64,000 nucleotides of DNA from Acanthopleura granulata. Its lineage: Eukaryota; Mollusca; Polyplacophora; Chitonida; Chitonidae. The DNA is taken from positions 12,067,761 through 12,131,760 of the forward strand of contig JABBOT010000010.1 in the NCBI GenBank assembly GCA_016165875.1, written 5' to 3'. Each line of letters opens with the position of its first letter. The first letter of the stretch is position 1. Of this stretch, positions 46,301-59,240 are shown piece after piece. Below the pieces are notes generated by a model, which saw nothing but the letters and a program-made list of their open reading frames with translations, ran no database searches and had not been told where the DNA came from. The position numbers and the translations under genes were made by a program.

Positions 46301-48135
46301 AAAGCAGAGAGAGGTGATAAATCTCTTATAGCCAGATGGATAGCAGAATATGAACCATTACATAGGTATTACAACAATTATTGAAATGACTTAGTTCATC
46401 TTTAGATGAGAAATCCTCTACAATTTTACCCCTCTCATTTATATCATTACTATCCCGTAGGGGGCTAGGTGCACTAAAATCTCCCATAATTATGAAAGGG
46501 GTTGGCAGTTGCTCTTTCAAAAATGACAAAGACGAATGAGGGAGAATGTAAGTCGTGATGGAATGAAACGTGATTGTTTCCTATAGAGAAACACGGACGA
46601 ACGCAGCCTGAAGCTTCGTATCAAAGGCAACAGGACTGTGGACTGTGAATAATATTATTATTCACAAAGATAGAAGAGCAGCCACAAGCTTGCTCTTCCT
46701 CATCACAATAGGTGTATAGTGTTTAAAAGGTATTTTACCTTTGCCAGACGCCTTCAGGTTAGTTTCCTGAAGACAAATGGCAACTGGATTTATATATCGA
46801 ACTACCCCTGTTGCTTCAATAAAACTAACATTAAGACCTCGACAATTCCACTGTATAATTTTGCCTAAGAAAGACATCACGGAGGAATACCAATTGGGAG
46901 CTTATATTTTGACCGGGGACAACTTTTCTTAGGAGATCTACTGGGAGACCTCGTAGGTGCAGGTGATGTATCCATTACGTCTGCACCTGCTCTATACCAG
47001 TTGGCCAAGTGAATGATGTTTGAACCCCTACCCAAACGGATGCCTTCTTGGCGACATTGGCACAAGTAGGCCATCCGTGGCAGAGGCCAGACGTTTTGCT
47101 TCTTGATACGCTATATTATTCTTACATTTTATGATTATGATTTCCTTCTCTTTCTTAAACGGAGGGCAGTCTTAGGAAGAGGCCATGTGAGCTCCGCTGC
47201 AATTGAAACATTTTATTGTGTTTGTGCAGTCGAAGCCCTCATGACCTGCTCCCACACATCTAAAGTAGACCAATTTATTGAGGTATAGACTCCTGCCATG
47301 GCCAAACCTCTGGCAGGATACCCTCTGGTCGGTTTGGATATAAACGATTCCACCCGCACACTGTAGGGCCTGATAAATATAGATGTTGGGAGTGACGAGG
47401 TATGTCTGTTTTAATTAAATTACCATCTCTCTTAATACTGAAACGTTTAATATTTATTAACCCCTGGTCTGTAAGATCCCCTGTTGTTTTGCTTTCCGTC
47501 ATATCATATAAATCCTAATAGTGTCCTTCGTGGATTATGCCGTGAGAGCAGTTTGAGGTATTATGCGAAGTAACAATAATATTTTGTTCACCAATGTTTT
47601 GAATTTTTAATTAATCAATATACTGCTATTTTCTACAGCACTCTAACAAAATATTTCCCGACATTCTTTAACCTGTTTTAGGGTCCCTGCGTAACTCTCC
47701 AGCGTTTTCATCAATACAAAAGGATCGATTTTCAGTCTAGCTTGATTTTCATTCTTGTTTGGTATTACTAAAAGTTGGATATTAACTATTTTCTATTTCA
47801 ATATCTAGTGGAATTTTATTTTTCGCTTCCTTACACACAACCGTTGAAGGTTGTGATAAGGACATAGATACGTTGGAAATGAGTTAGAAGACACAACCAA
47901 CTGATTACACTGATTAAACTCATTCAGAGCGGCGTGTTTCTCACCAGGTTGGAGTGTCATTGGATGTATGACGAAACCTCTCCTGCGAGTAATCACCAGA
48001 AAGAGAGACAAGAGTTGCACGCCATCTATCGGTAAGATAGATTTTTCGCTCAAACTCGAGCAGGCCGAATGTAACAAATTAGAAGCGACCCACTCGATTG
48101 AACCTCCAGCCACCGCATAGACATCCGAACATCTT
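43313..48135 (-). mobile_element. LINE copy J, inserted in I/K
   Basis: The 3' terminus near 43322 is followed by the C-terminal domain with an intact Cys/His motif CVGCDAHYHIKHILFDC (about 43730-43680). RNase H (44069-44344 and around), RT thumb (44902-45168) and RT palm remnants run to 45720, then linker and endonuclease (45960-46880). Endonuclease pieces are IIQWNCRGLNVSFIEATG, CLQETNLKASGKGK and FIIMGDFSAPSPLR. ORF1 (46880-47800) has an internal deletion: the DVMDTSPAPTRSPSRSPKKS tail region is joined early to the ANWYRAG region. The 5' UTR is truncated near 48135. A TGATG overlap lies at the ORF1/ORF2 junction (about 46872-46876). Confidence 0.8.
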
Positions 48136-50066
48136 TAATTCTTTTCATTATTTTTCTATGTATTTTTAGTATTTCCAGAATTAAGGAATTTTTAAATTTA
48201 TTGTTTCAAATGCACAAATTCAAAACAACGAATCACTGCATATAACTGCCTTTTGGACATACCCAAAAGAAACATGTGATAGGGTTAGGTGTATATCTCC
48301 GGCCTCTGCAGAAAAGATAGAATATGAGGGTGGAAGACGAATACAAATGTCTCCCTGTTCTAAGACAGTCGAAGACGCTGCTCAGTCTTCATTCTTTGAT
48401 CCGACAGTATATATGTATATTCATCATCGGGATAATTAGCCTTAATTTCAGCGAAAGGTTGCTGAATTACAAGAGGTTTTGTACTAAACTTACAATGTCT
48501 AGGTAGATGAAATATCCGGCACTCCGGAAAGAATACTCTAGCTTGATGTTAGCCTCCAGAATATGGATCCGAGCTCGAAGACCTGACGAAGGAAACTTCT
48601 TGGAACAGACACTATATTTATCTACATATAATGGATTAAAAACCACAGTCGTAGGTAGTTTATTTTGGATGAGCTTTAAGCTTTCTAGCATATTAAAGGC
48701 TAAGTTTCATAGACCTATTATGTAATGAAGGCTCATTAGCCTCTACGAATAAACTTTCTACTAGTGAGGTTCTGAAAGCATCAAGGATGAACCAGAGAGC
48801 TTGGTGATGGACCGGATCAAAAATCTTTTGTACGGTTTCCTCGCGCAAACGTTAATGACGGACGTATAATCAAATTTAAATCTCAGCAGGGAACGATAAA
48901 AAATTGAGTAAAACAGATCGGCCAACTCCCCAGTGATTGCTAGACATGACCTTTATTATATCCAGAGCGTTTGTCCAATTAGCTTTAAATATTTTAATAA
49001 GATGTGTAGACGACATCTTAATAACCCCTAATATTTAATTTCTGATGAAATCTTGACTGCTCTACCTCGAAATTTAAGTTGAGGGGCTTGATAAAGTTTC
49101 TGTTGGTTGCAGAATTGCATATCAACTGTTTTAGATATAGAAAATCTAAAACCGTTGGCAACTGCCTATTTCTCGATCTTACTGAGACAAGGCTGCAGCT
49201 GCCTTTCGCTGTTATTTATATTAGCACGGTGGCATATAAGGAAATCTTAAACATATAAACTTTTACCCGTCTCATACGAATACAATTCAGAGAGAGTGGA
49301 CCCCGCCGGTACCTTAAACTGACGGTCCGATAAAAATTCTGATAAAGGTAAACGAACCTTTAATGTCGTATAAGAAAAATTTTAAAAAACCCATATTTCC
49401 ATGTTGTGTCTCAGGCCTCTTCAAGGTCGAAAATATCGAGACCACATGTTCATCATGAATAAAACCATCACGGATGCAGGTTTCAAATCAAACAAGATGA
49501 TATAAAGTGGATGGACCTTGACAAAACCCACATGGAACATTAGATAAAAGTCTGTTGCTTTCTAAAAAGCAAAGATGGCCATTTATTATCATCCAGTCCA
49601 TAGTGTTACCAGACTCAGCTTGCAAGAGCTATGGGACGATAATTATTTTGATCTGTATGATCTTTGCTCGGGTTCAGAACCGGGAAAACACACGCCTCCC
49701 TCCATGACGAGAGAAAATTAGCAGTTATTCAAATATCGATAAGTAAGTCCAAGAGGTTGTCAAGTGGCTCAGATGGGAAATGGTTCAGAAACTTATAACA
49801 AACGTTATCAGGACCACGCGTAGTATCGTGTATCCTTTTTAATGAAGCCTTAAACTCCCCGATCGAAAAAGGACGATCATAGTCCTCGAAATTCTTTGAA
49901 GTAAAGGGCAATTTAATTTTCCCTTTCTCTTCTTAATATGCTGGAATCTGGAAGAACAATTTTCAGAAGCTCAATTCATTATAAATACCACAAGAAGTTA
50001 GAATATTATCACCATCTTTCAAGTTTTGGACCTTCGCATCATTGGTTTTTGCCTTTAAGTTTCTGA

Positions 50067-50332
50067 GGAGCCTCCGTGGTTCAGTCGGTTCGCGGGCTAG
50101 CGCAGCGCAATGACCTAGAAGCCTCCGTCCAATGCGGTCGCTTGGAGTTCAAGTCCAGCTCATGCTGCCGTCCTCTTCGGTCGTACGTGGAAACGTTTGC
50201 CAGGAACGTGGGATGGTCGTGGATTTCACCCGAGCTTCACCCGGTTTCCTCCCACCATAATGCTGGCCGCCGTCGTAGAAGTGAAATATTCATGAGTACG
50301 GCGTAAAACACCAGTTAAAGTAAATAATTATA
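50067..50332 (+). mobile_element. tRNA-derived SINE, full length, inside LINE K
   Basis: This 266-bp SINE starts GGAGCCTCCGTGGTTCAGTC. The head has an A-box-like TGGTTCAGTCGG and a B-box-like GGAGTTCAAGTCC (pol III internal promoter). The body holds CCTCCCACCATAATGCTGGC, CGCCGTCGTAGAAGTG and GAGTACGGCGTAAAACACC, and the tail is AAATAATTATA. It is flanked by TTTAAGTTTCTGA (50054-50066) and TTTAGGTTTCTGA (50333-50345), a 13-bp target duplication with one mismatch. The same bases occur once in uninterrupted LINE copies. Confidence 0.9.
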
Positions 50333-51581
50333 TTTAGGTTTCTGAACCATGTTTCAGACCTTAAGCATGGGTGTTTTAGACGTAATGCCTAAAACAAAGT
50401 TCCACGAAGGAGATCGTCTCTTTGAGTTAAGTAATGGACGAGCCTTAGCTCTAAATATACAAACCTGGTTTCAATTATTATTACCAAGACGAGGATTAAA
50501 ATTTTACTCGGCTTTTGTACGGTCCTTAATGGCTTTGTGACAGTCATTATTATCCCAGGGTTTAAGTCTGGATTTAATACTTATTAAATTTTAATAAGTT
50601 CATTTAATTTTAACAAAGGATAATATGCAACATTGAGATTTTGTGGAGTGATGTCAGACTCACAGAACATCTCAAATTCCATCCAATCCCCTTTATCGAA
50701 CTTCCACCAAGCTATATATTCAAAGGAATTAAAAGTGAGATGCTCCAGGCTAAATAGAAAGTGCTCATTACCACAAAGATCGTCTTGCACCTTCCAACAA
50801 AAATCCGGGAGAAGTGATGGATCCGTTATGGAGAGATGGATAGCAGGATATGAACCATTTTATGTATGTAAATGGATATTAGACCCATCATTGATAACAT
50901 AATTCATCTTTACATAAGAAATCTTCTGCTATGTTGCCTTTATCATTTATATTATTACTACCAAATAGGGGGTTGTGGGAATTAAAATCTGACATAATTA
51001 TTTATATGGGGTTGGTAGTGGTTTATTTAAATTATGCTACTGCGTAAATGACAAAAAGCAATGAGGAGAAATACAAAGGGAAATAAAGTGATGGTTCAGG
51101 ATAAGGAAACCAAACGGCCGCATCCTGGACACCGTATAGAGGGATAGAGGACTATGAATAATATTATTATTCACAGAGATAGAGGAACCCTCACAAACTC
51201 GCTCTTCCCCGAAAAATAAGTGCTATAAATTTTATAATTCTTAAATAATATTTTAGCTTTGTCAGATGTCTTCAGGTGAGTTTCTTGAAGACAAAGGACA
51301 ACTGGATTTAAAGACTGATATAGCTGTGGTATTTCAATAAAATTAGCTTTAAAACCTTGACAAGTCCACCGTATACTGTCGTCTAAGGAAAACGTTATGG
51401 GGGAAGCGTATCGGGTATTTATGTCTTGACGGGGACCGCTCTTTTTGGGAGATCTACTAGTCGATCTCCCGGGTGTAAATGGTATATCCATCACGTCTGC
51501 CTACGACGTTGAAGGATGAACGGCCTCCAACGATCTTATTAAAAGTTCGGATAGGGTCCTAAGACGAGTGGCCAAAGACGG

Positions 51582-51696
51582 GCCACTCCCGGGCTCTGCC
51601 CGATTTCCTCCCACCGTAATGCTGGCCGCCGTCGTATAATTGAAATGTTCCTGAGTACGGCTTAAAGTACCAATAAAATAAATAAATAAATATATA
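51582..51696 (+). mobile_element. 5'-truncated SINE inside LINE K ORF1
   Basis: It contains GATTTCCTCCCACCGTAATG, CTGGCCGCCGTCGTATAAT and GAGTACGGCTTAAAG, with an AAATA-repeat tail. CAAAGACGG occurs on both sides (51573-51581 and 51697-51705), a 9-bp target duplication. Confidence 0.85.
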
Positions 51697-53319
51697 CAAA
51701 GACGGACGTTCCAAGGGAACACTAGATCTATTTCTTTTATGATCAGTTTTCGACATTTCACAGGCTGTAATCTGTGCAGGATCAACGGGTTTATTGGATT
51801 TTGATTTATTTGGAGAAAATTTCTGCTCAGATGATGAAAGAGGAGTTAAAGTAACAGGTTTGACAGTAAGATTTATGTCGGTTTGTGATGATGAGATTAC
51901 CGGTACCTACAGATTTTGTTACCAGTTTCTGTGGCTGCTCTGTGCCAATGGGCTAAGTAAGAGATGTGCGCACCCACACAAAAGCAGAGGGATTCTTGGT
52001 AACATTGGCATATGAAGATTTGGTGAAGGCATTCGTGACACAGACCAAACGCTTCGTTTCTTGGTGTGATATATTATATTTACATTTTAAGGTTACAATT
52101 TGTTTTTCTTTCTTGAACAGAAGGCAGTCCTTCGAAGAGCCCATGTGTGATCCGCTGCAATTGTAACCTTTTATTGTGTTTGTACAGTTGAAGCACTCGT
52201 GACCTGCTTTCAAACATCTAAACCAGACCAATTTATTGTATCAAAGCCAAGGAGAAACCTCGGTCGAGTTGGGAAGGAACAATTCCTCCCGCACACTCTA
52301 GGGCAAAATAAATATGATGTTAGGAGTGACTGTTTGATAAATGTTAAGAGGTAGACCTTCGTTTCAATTAAATTATTACCCCCTGCTCTTTAAGCTCCCC
52401 TGTTATTTCTGCTTTCTGTCATATCATATAGGTTTTGATCTTTGTCAGGGATATAGCCGTGAGAACAGTTTAAGGTATTATACGGAGTGGCAGCAACACT
52501 ATGTTCTACGAATTTCTGTTATTTTTAATAAATTTATATACTGTAATTTTAATTATTACACTGCAATCTAGCAAAATGTAAATTTAACTTTTTCACCTGT
52601 CTTCCGTACCTGTGGTACCTCTCGGGCGTTTTTTTTTTCCAATACAAATTCATCTATTTTCATTCGTTTTTTTTTTATTAGATATCACCAGAAAGGATGG
52701 GAAATAATAATTATTGCTTGATTCTATATCTAGTGGTATCGCTTCTTCTTGTCTTAACCATAACTGTCGAAGGCTGTCATAAGAACATAGGAACATTAAA
52801 GGAGTTAGAAGACACAACGAACCGACTTCATGATTTATAGCGCCGTGTCTCTCACCCCCCCCCTCTCGTGCCATTACATGTATGACGAAACTCCTTCCGC
52901 GAGAAACCAACAGAGAGACGAGAGTTCCAAGTTATTCTTGATCAGATGGATTTTTTCACTCATACTCCAGCAGCTCGGATCTTACAAGTTAGAAATGGCC
53001 CACTCGATAGAACCTACGGCCACCGCCCAGACATCCGAACATTTCCCTAAAAACGTCCTACACGGAAAACAGTAAATTTATACCATGGCGAGATCTATAA
53101 AAGTTGATAGCCGGACATCTGGACTTACTTGACCATCCGATTTATCGAAGCACACCCTCCGGCGGTCCAACTTTGGAGAAGTAAGAGCCGAAGTGGAGTG
53201 TTGGGCTTGAGGATTTCTCAAGAACAAAACAAAACAATCCTTAGCTCACAGGATCGCGTCCTCCCTCACCCACGGAAAACAGGTTGCCCCTTTTGGTCGA
53301 CTTTTACGACAAACCTGGT

Positions 53320-56300
53320 TGAATGAAACCTTACGGCTTTATGACCAATCCGCAATTTTTCAACCATATCGTGGCGAGAACATGTTTTAAACCACGAATC
53401 AGTATATGTCTTGATGACGAAAAAGGGAACATGCAAAACAAGTGAAAAAGACAGACAGTTTAAAACTAGGTAAAAAAACTAAACGTCGGTGAAAAATTCG
53501 AAAACCGCAAATTTTTTTCTTTAAATTCTAATCCGTGTACATAAACCAGAAATATGTATGTACAATGTGAATGGAATTATATCTTCTCATATAATCCTAT
53601 AAACGTTAAGTAATCAATGACAGCGCCGCCATAAAGACTCTCAAATGATTCAAAAATCGCCTGGACAGAACGCTTGCCGAATATGAGCAAAGTCTATACA
53701 GACAATAATAACATATTTTATGCCACATTGTACATGACATCCAGCTCATTCAGGACCATAGCTCCCATCCAAGATGAAAGTGTGTGTTAGACGAGAATGC
53801 CAAACACGGCATCTTGTCAGAACTCCTTGGTCTCTGCGAGAGATATCAAGAGTATAGGAATTACGCAGCCAATGACAGGATGAATAACTTGCAGTTTATG
53901 GATCTGCAAGCCCCATTTATCCTGCCAAAGGCGACAAATATATTGAAGAATACTGGATTTGAAATAAGTATAAGGAACTTTAATCTTAGATAAGGGTATA
54001 TTACCGTGTTCCTATGGATGCCAGTATATCTTGGTATCCAGCAGAATGTAATGTCTTTACCTCTTTTAATTTGTTTTCTGAGTATAATTAATAATTCAAG
54101 GATAAACAGGTTTCTAAATTTATTATTCTCAATTGCCAAAAGGCAAGAAAGCGAGTCGCTGCATACCACTGCCCTCTGGGCATGCCAGAAGAGACATATG
54201 ACAAGGCTAGCAGTATAACCAAGTTCCAAGACAACCGCAACCGCAACCCTCTCATCATCCCTTGACCTATCAGGATATATGAATTTATAATCTGAATAAT
54301 TAACCCTAATTACAGCATTACTTTGCTGAATTATCAGAGGGTTCGTATTTGTTTTTTTATGACTTACGTGGATCAAATATCAATTTAGTTTGCGGAAGAA
54401 GTCAGTTAGGAGAGTCCGGAAAAGAAATCAGAACTATGTCCACAAACTTGATGCCGACTTCCACAATATGGTCCCGAACATGAACACTGAACGAAGGAAT
54501 CTTGTTAGGACATTAAGTATACCTGTCCACATGTAATGAATTAAGAACATAGTCGAAGTCAGGAAATCGTGGATGTGTTTTAAGCTTAGTAGCATCCTGA
54601 AGGTTCAGTTTTATCTGTTAGGGAAAGAAGGCTCGTTAGCCTCCACATGTAAACTCTTAGATGAAGTTCAAAGTGCACCTTGTAACCTTCGTGATGGGCC
54701 GGATATAACACTTTGAGATATGATTTTCTGGCGGAATCATAAATGATGAACCCGCAGTCTAATTTGGACTTCACCAGAGATCGACATATATTAAGTAAAA
54801 CTGGTCGGTCAGGACCCCAATCGGTGCCAGACACGACCTTAATTATATCGAGAGCCTTCGTACGTATAGCTTTAAATATTTTTACATTGGTTGTAAAAGA
54901 TAATTTCTTATCAAATATAACAACTAAAAGTTTATTTTTTCTAACAATCTTCACTGATTCACCACGAATTTTAAGCTCGGGTGATGGGTGAAGTTTCCGT
55001 TTGGTACAGAAATTCATACCGACGGCTTCAGGTGTAGAAAATCTGAAACTATTGGCAACTGTCCATTTCTCGATCTTATTGAGACAAAGCTGCCGCGCGA
55101 TGTTATTCGTAGCATGTAAGGAAATACTCTAATCATAAAGATCCCTTTGCGCCTGATGTTAATGTTTAAGCCAAGCTATTGATTCATATGATGAACAGTG
55201 TTTGTTAAAGAATACTCCCCTGGTGCACACCCATTTCATGCTCATGGGAGTCAGAAATAGGGGAAACCACTGACACAAACTGACGATCAGATAAAAATTG
55301 AGGTATAAAAGGCGGTAAGCGACCCTTTAATCCCATATCAGAAAGGTATTTTATGGTACTATATTCCCATGTGGTGTCCTAGGTGTCAAAAAAGACAGAC
55401 ACCACATGTTTATTCTTAATTAAACCTTCACGAAAGAAGGTTTTGAATTGAACAAAGTGATGTACAGTAGATCTACCTTGACCAAAACCACATTGTATGA
55501 AAGCTTGTTGGTTTCAAAAATCCAAACAAGTCGAGTATCGTGTATCATCCGTTTCATAGTCTTACATACGCGGGTGGTAAGAGCTGTGGGACGGTAATTA
55601 TGTTGATCAGTATTTAGGAACCGGAATAATACATGCCTCCCTCCATAACGGCGGAAAATTATCAATTATCCAAATGTCATTAAGTTTAAGAGAATCTCCA
55701 GAGCATCAGATGGTAAACGGTTCAGAAGTTAATAACATATATAATCTGGCCCGCACCCAATATCGAGCGCTTTTTAATGTATCTTAAGGTCCTCGATTGT
55801 AAAATATCGATTATAATATAAAAAGGCATTTTAATTTTTAATATGCTGAAAGTCAGCGGTGTAATTCTCGGCGGAAGATTTCTCAGATATTGCTTCAGCT
55901 AGTGTATAGGTTATGCCAGATGGAGATGTTAATATAGTATCACCATCTATAAATGCTGAACTTTGGTCTGAATGCCTGTAACAAAGTTCCACAAACACGA
56001 TCGTCTCCTGGAGAAAATTAACCAAGGAGCCTTAACTCTAAATACACGAGCCTGCTTCAAGTTGTTATTATTAAAATCTCCCATAATAATAAAAGGAGTT
56101 GGCAGTTGTTGTTTTAAATTGTGTAACTGCGAAAACGACACAGAGCAATGAGAGGGAATATACACTGAACGTAAAGTGATAGCTTCCGATAAAGAAACAC
56201 GAATGGCCACAGCCAGACGCTCCGTATCGAAGGAAACAGGGCTGTGAATAATGTTATTACTCACGAAGACAGAGGACACAAGCTCGTTCTTCTTCGCTAG

Positions 56301-58345
56301 AAGAAGTGCTCCAAATTGTATAATTTTTAACTGATACTTTATCGTCAGATATCTTCTCGTGAGTTTCCTGAAGGCACACGGCAATTGGATTTAAAGGCTG
56401 GACTGGCTGCGCTCTTTGAACAAAATGAACCCTAAGGCCTCGACTATTTCACTGTACAACACCATCACATATCAGCATTGTGCAGGGAGGCGAATGTGTG
56501 ATTTATGGTTGGACCGCGGACGACCCTTTAGTCAACTAGTTGATCTCCAAGATGCGGTATCTATCATGTCCGCGCCTGAAGTTTAAGGAGCAATGTCCTC
56601 CAAAGACCTAAACTTAGTAAAAGGTTGGATCGGGTCCTTGGTGGTCTTAGAGGGACGCTCTCAGGGATCACCAGGTTTCCCGTTATGTTGTTTACCAGGT
56701 TTACGCGTATTGGCCTTGCTTTTAGGGGATATAGATTTAATTGCTTTCTGGATTGACCAAAACTTCATTATTCATAGTTTCACATCAAGATGTCTGAGTA
56801 GATATTGTCATTTGACTAGATGACCTAACAGTCATCTTTTTTTGACCTAACAAAAAAAAGCAAAGATGTTGGTTTTTTCACGCCATTGGGCCAAGTTGAA
56901 GTGGTCTGCGTGCTCTACAGTCATGGAGGCTTTCTTGTCCACATTGGCGTAGGATGCCTTCCAAAGTGAATTGGGGGAAGCGTAAATTTTGCGATGTTAT
57001 TTTTCCCTTCCGTCGTGATAATCTGTTTCTCTTTGATGCAAAGTGCACATTCTCGAGAGGAACGCACGTGGGCACCACTTGGAATCAAAACCCTCGTGGC
57101 CCCGCCCACAACATCGAAAACAACTTATTTCATTTCTACACTGGCCCTACCGTGTGCGAATTTCTGACAGGTGAAACACCTATATGGGTTAGTGATGTAA
57201 AGGCAAACCCAGACATTGCAAGTGCCAATGAGAATAGATTGAGGCAAAGTGGTTCTGTTGAAACTTTACAAGGAAATGTTTAACTTAACCACATTGACGT
57301 CACGTTTGGTTGAGAACCGTTTCACCTTTGTGACGCCTTGGGATGACAACTCGTCGCCGATTTCATCTTTGGTGTGGTCATCTAAGTCACAATCCCGGTC
57401 TCGAATTATCCCTTGACAACGATTATTTGGAGAAACGATGACGATAGTTTTAAGGGGCAATCGGTTTATGAACTGTTGTCTCCTATAACATTCTATAAGC
57501 CCTGATCTTATTTTTTTTAACGTGCTTGACTGAAATTGCACAAGCCTCAAAGGCTTTTCCTAAGACCAGGACCTTGAGTTTATAAGCATATCGGTCAAGT
57601 TTTCTAGCTGAGAGAACCAGAAAAGTTGGCAAATGATCCGTAATAAATTTTCCGATAACGCTTCGTTTTTCCTCTTTTAAGAGACACTCGATGTGATCGG
57701 CCGAGAGAAGGACACGTTAGAAATATTGGAAGCAACTGAGGGTAGGTTATTAGAAGACATGACAGCTATTTATAAAATTCATACCGCCGTACCTCCAACC
57801 CGCCTTTGAATGTCAGCACGGACGACCCCCGCGAGTAACCAAGGGAAAAGAAGACTGGAACTCCACGACCACTTTAATAGGTGCACTTTACGGGTATACC
57901 CGAGCAGATTAAATTTGAAATATGGAGTTCGACCCACTCGATTGAACCTAAGGCCACCACTCAGATACCTGAAGACCCTTACCCCACCCCAACCCCCCCA
58001 AGAAATCCGTCATATGAGGCAGTAATTGATTGCACGATTACATCTACTAGACTTGTTCTTGGATTGATTGTCTCCGACAGCTTGACTCTTGAGACTGTTG
58101 GACTGTTGGGTGCAAGGATATGGAAAGACCAACCCGTCCTCAGCATCCCGTCCTCCCCAATCACGGATCGCAACCCACGGCAAATAGGTTTCCCCTTTTA
58201 GTCGCCTTCTACGACAAGCCCGGTGAGGCTGTGTAACTATTCTATTCACGGAAACCACCACGGGAAAGCCATGTAGATGACATGTCTACAAGTTTTCCGA
58301 GAGGGCTTTGGTCATATTCTTTTCAGACCCGGGGATCCCACGGGG
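53320..58345 (-). mobile_element. LINE copy L
   Basis: This minus copy has both ends: TGAATGAAACCTTACGGC (3') and CCCCGTGGGATCC (5'). 3' UTR is 53320-53600, C-terminal domain and RNase H 53600-54370 (KRGKDITFCWIPRYTGIHRN), and RT thumb 54586-55017 (RSLVKSKLDCGFIIYDSARK). RT continues to about 55760, the linker to 55985, and the endonuclease N-terminal half is at 56070-56470; the EN C-terminus is deleted. ORF1 is 56440-57600 (GLIECYRRQQFINRLPLKTI, QGIIRDRDCDLDDHTKDEIG, VTKVKRFSTKRDVN). The 5' UTR is 57790-58345 with the two units. It abuts K and M head to tail. Confidence 0.8.
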
Positions 58346-59240
58346 TATACGTCAGGTGTCTTCAGGTGAGATTCCTGATGACAAAGTGCAATTGGATTTA
58401 AAGTTTGAACCCTGAAATTCCAGTATATAATTTTCTCTGGCTTCCTCTCCGGCCGTACGAGGGAAGGTCTGCCAGCAACCTGCTGGTCGCGGGTTTCCCA
58501 TGGCTCTGATTGTTTTAGCTGGCCGCCGTCGTATAAGTGAAATATTCTTGAGTGCGGCGTAAAACAGCAGTCAAATAATGATGTATCCATCACGACCGCA
58601 TGCGAAGCTGAAGGAGCGACATGTGTGGCGTAAGTCCCCCAACGATTGAAACTGTTTGCAAGCTTGAACTAGACCTCTAGTAGCCTTAGAAGGATGCTCA
58701 GAAGGGCATTAGATTCACCATTTTTATGTTGATTACTGAATGTAGTTTTAACAAGAGATGCAGGATAAGATTGTTTGGCTTTTTCTTTGTCAGATGTTGC
58801 AGGATCAACACTGATTTTAACATTTTCTGTTTTGGGCGTTTGAGTACAGCTGTTTGCCTTAGTGGTCGATATCACAGGGGATGAAATAAGTATTGCCTTT
58901 GTTTTTTCCTCGCCTATGGGCCAAGTAAGGGTAATCTAAATTCCAACAGAGACCTTCTTGGTCTTACTGGCATGTGATGATTGTAAATGACTACCATAGG
59001 AGCCACATGGTTAACGGTCTTCTTGATAGGAAATGTTATTCTTTACATTGACAGTCATAATCTGCCTTTCTTTTAGGACAATTCGGCAAATTGTCTCCGT
59101 TTTAGTTGGAACCCTTTACCGCGTTTTCGCAATCGAATCACAGGTGCCCTTTCCCAAAACACGAAAACGGAGGAGTTGATTGTGACATTAATTCCTTGTT
59201 ACGAAAATCCTCCTATGAAACGTATTATAATTATGTGTTT
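58346..59240 (-). mobile_element. LINE copy M, EN start and ORF1 only
   Basis: 58346-58440 is the endonuclease N-terminus (GTCTTCAGGTGAGATTCC encodes the QETHL region). 58580-59240 is ORF1: the DVMDTS-like tail near 58585, a Lys-rich linker, a knuckle remnant near 59100-59180. The two are separated by a SINE piece. RT and RNase H are missing. Confidence 0.65.
58440..58582 (+). mobile_element. SINE fragment inside LINE M
   Basis: GTCGCGGGTTTCCCATGGC, then CTGGCCGCCGTCGTATAAG and GAGTGCGGCGTAAAACAGC form the core, without the tRNA head. It sits between endonuclease and ORF1 sequence of copy M with LINE sequence missing, so no target duplication can be seen. Confidence 0.75.

Larger units (their letters stand above)
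48136..53319 (-). mobile_element. LINE copy I/K, main part
   Basis: It begins in RNase H (48150-48450), then RT thumb (48470-49250), RT (49250-49900, with TTRGPDNVCYKFLNHFPSEP at about 49830), linker, endonuclease (50345-51490) and ORF1 (51300-52800). The 5' UTR (52840-53319) ends inside unit 2. Two SINE insertions with their own target duplications interrupt it (50067-50332 and 51582-51696). About 440 bp of RNase H end is missing at the J boundary, if 42996-43312 is its 3' end. Confidence 0.75.

Noticed and set aside
50067..50140. A genuine tRNA gene
   Set aside because: The head has box-like motifs but does not fold as a full cloverleaf and continues into the SINE body. It is flanked by a target duplication.
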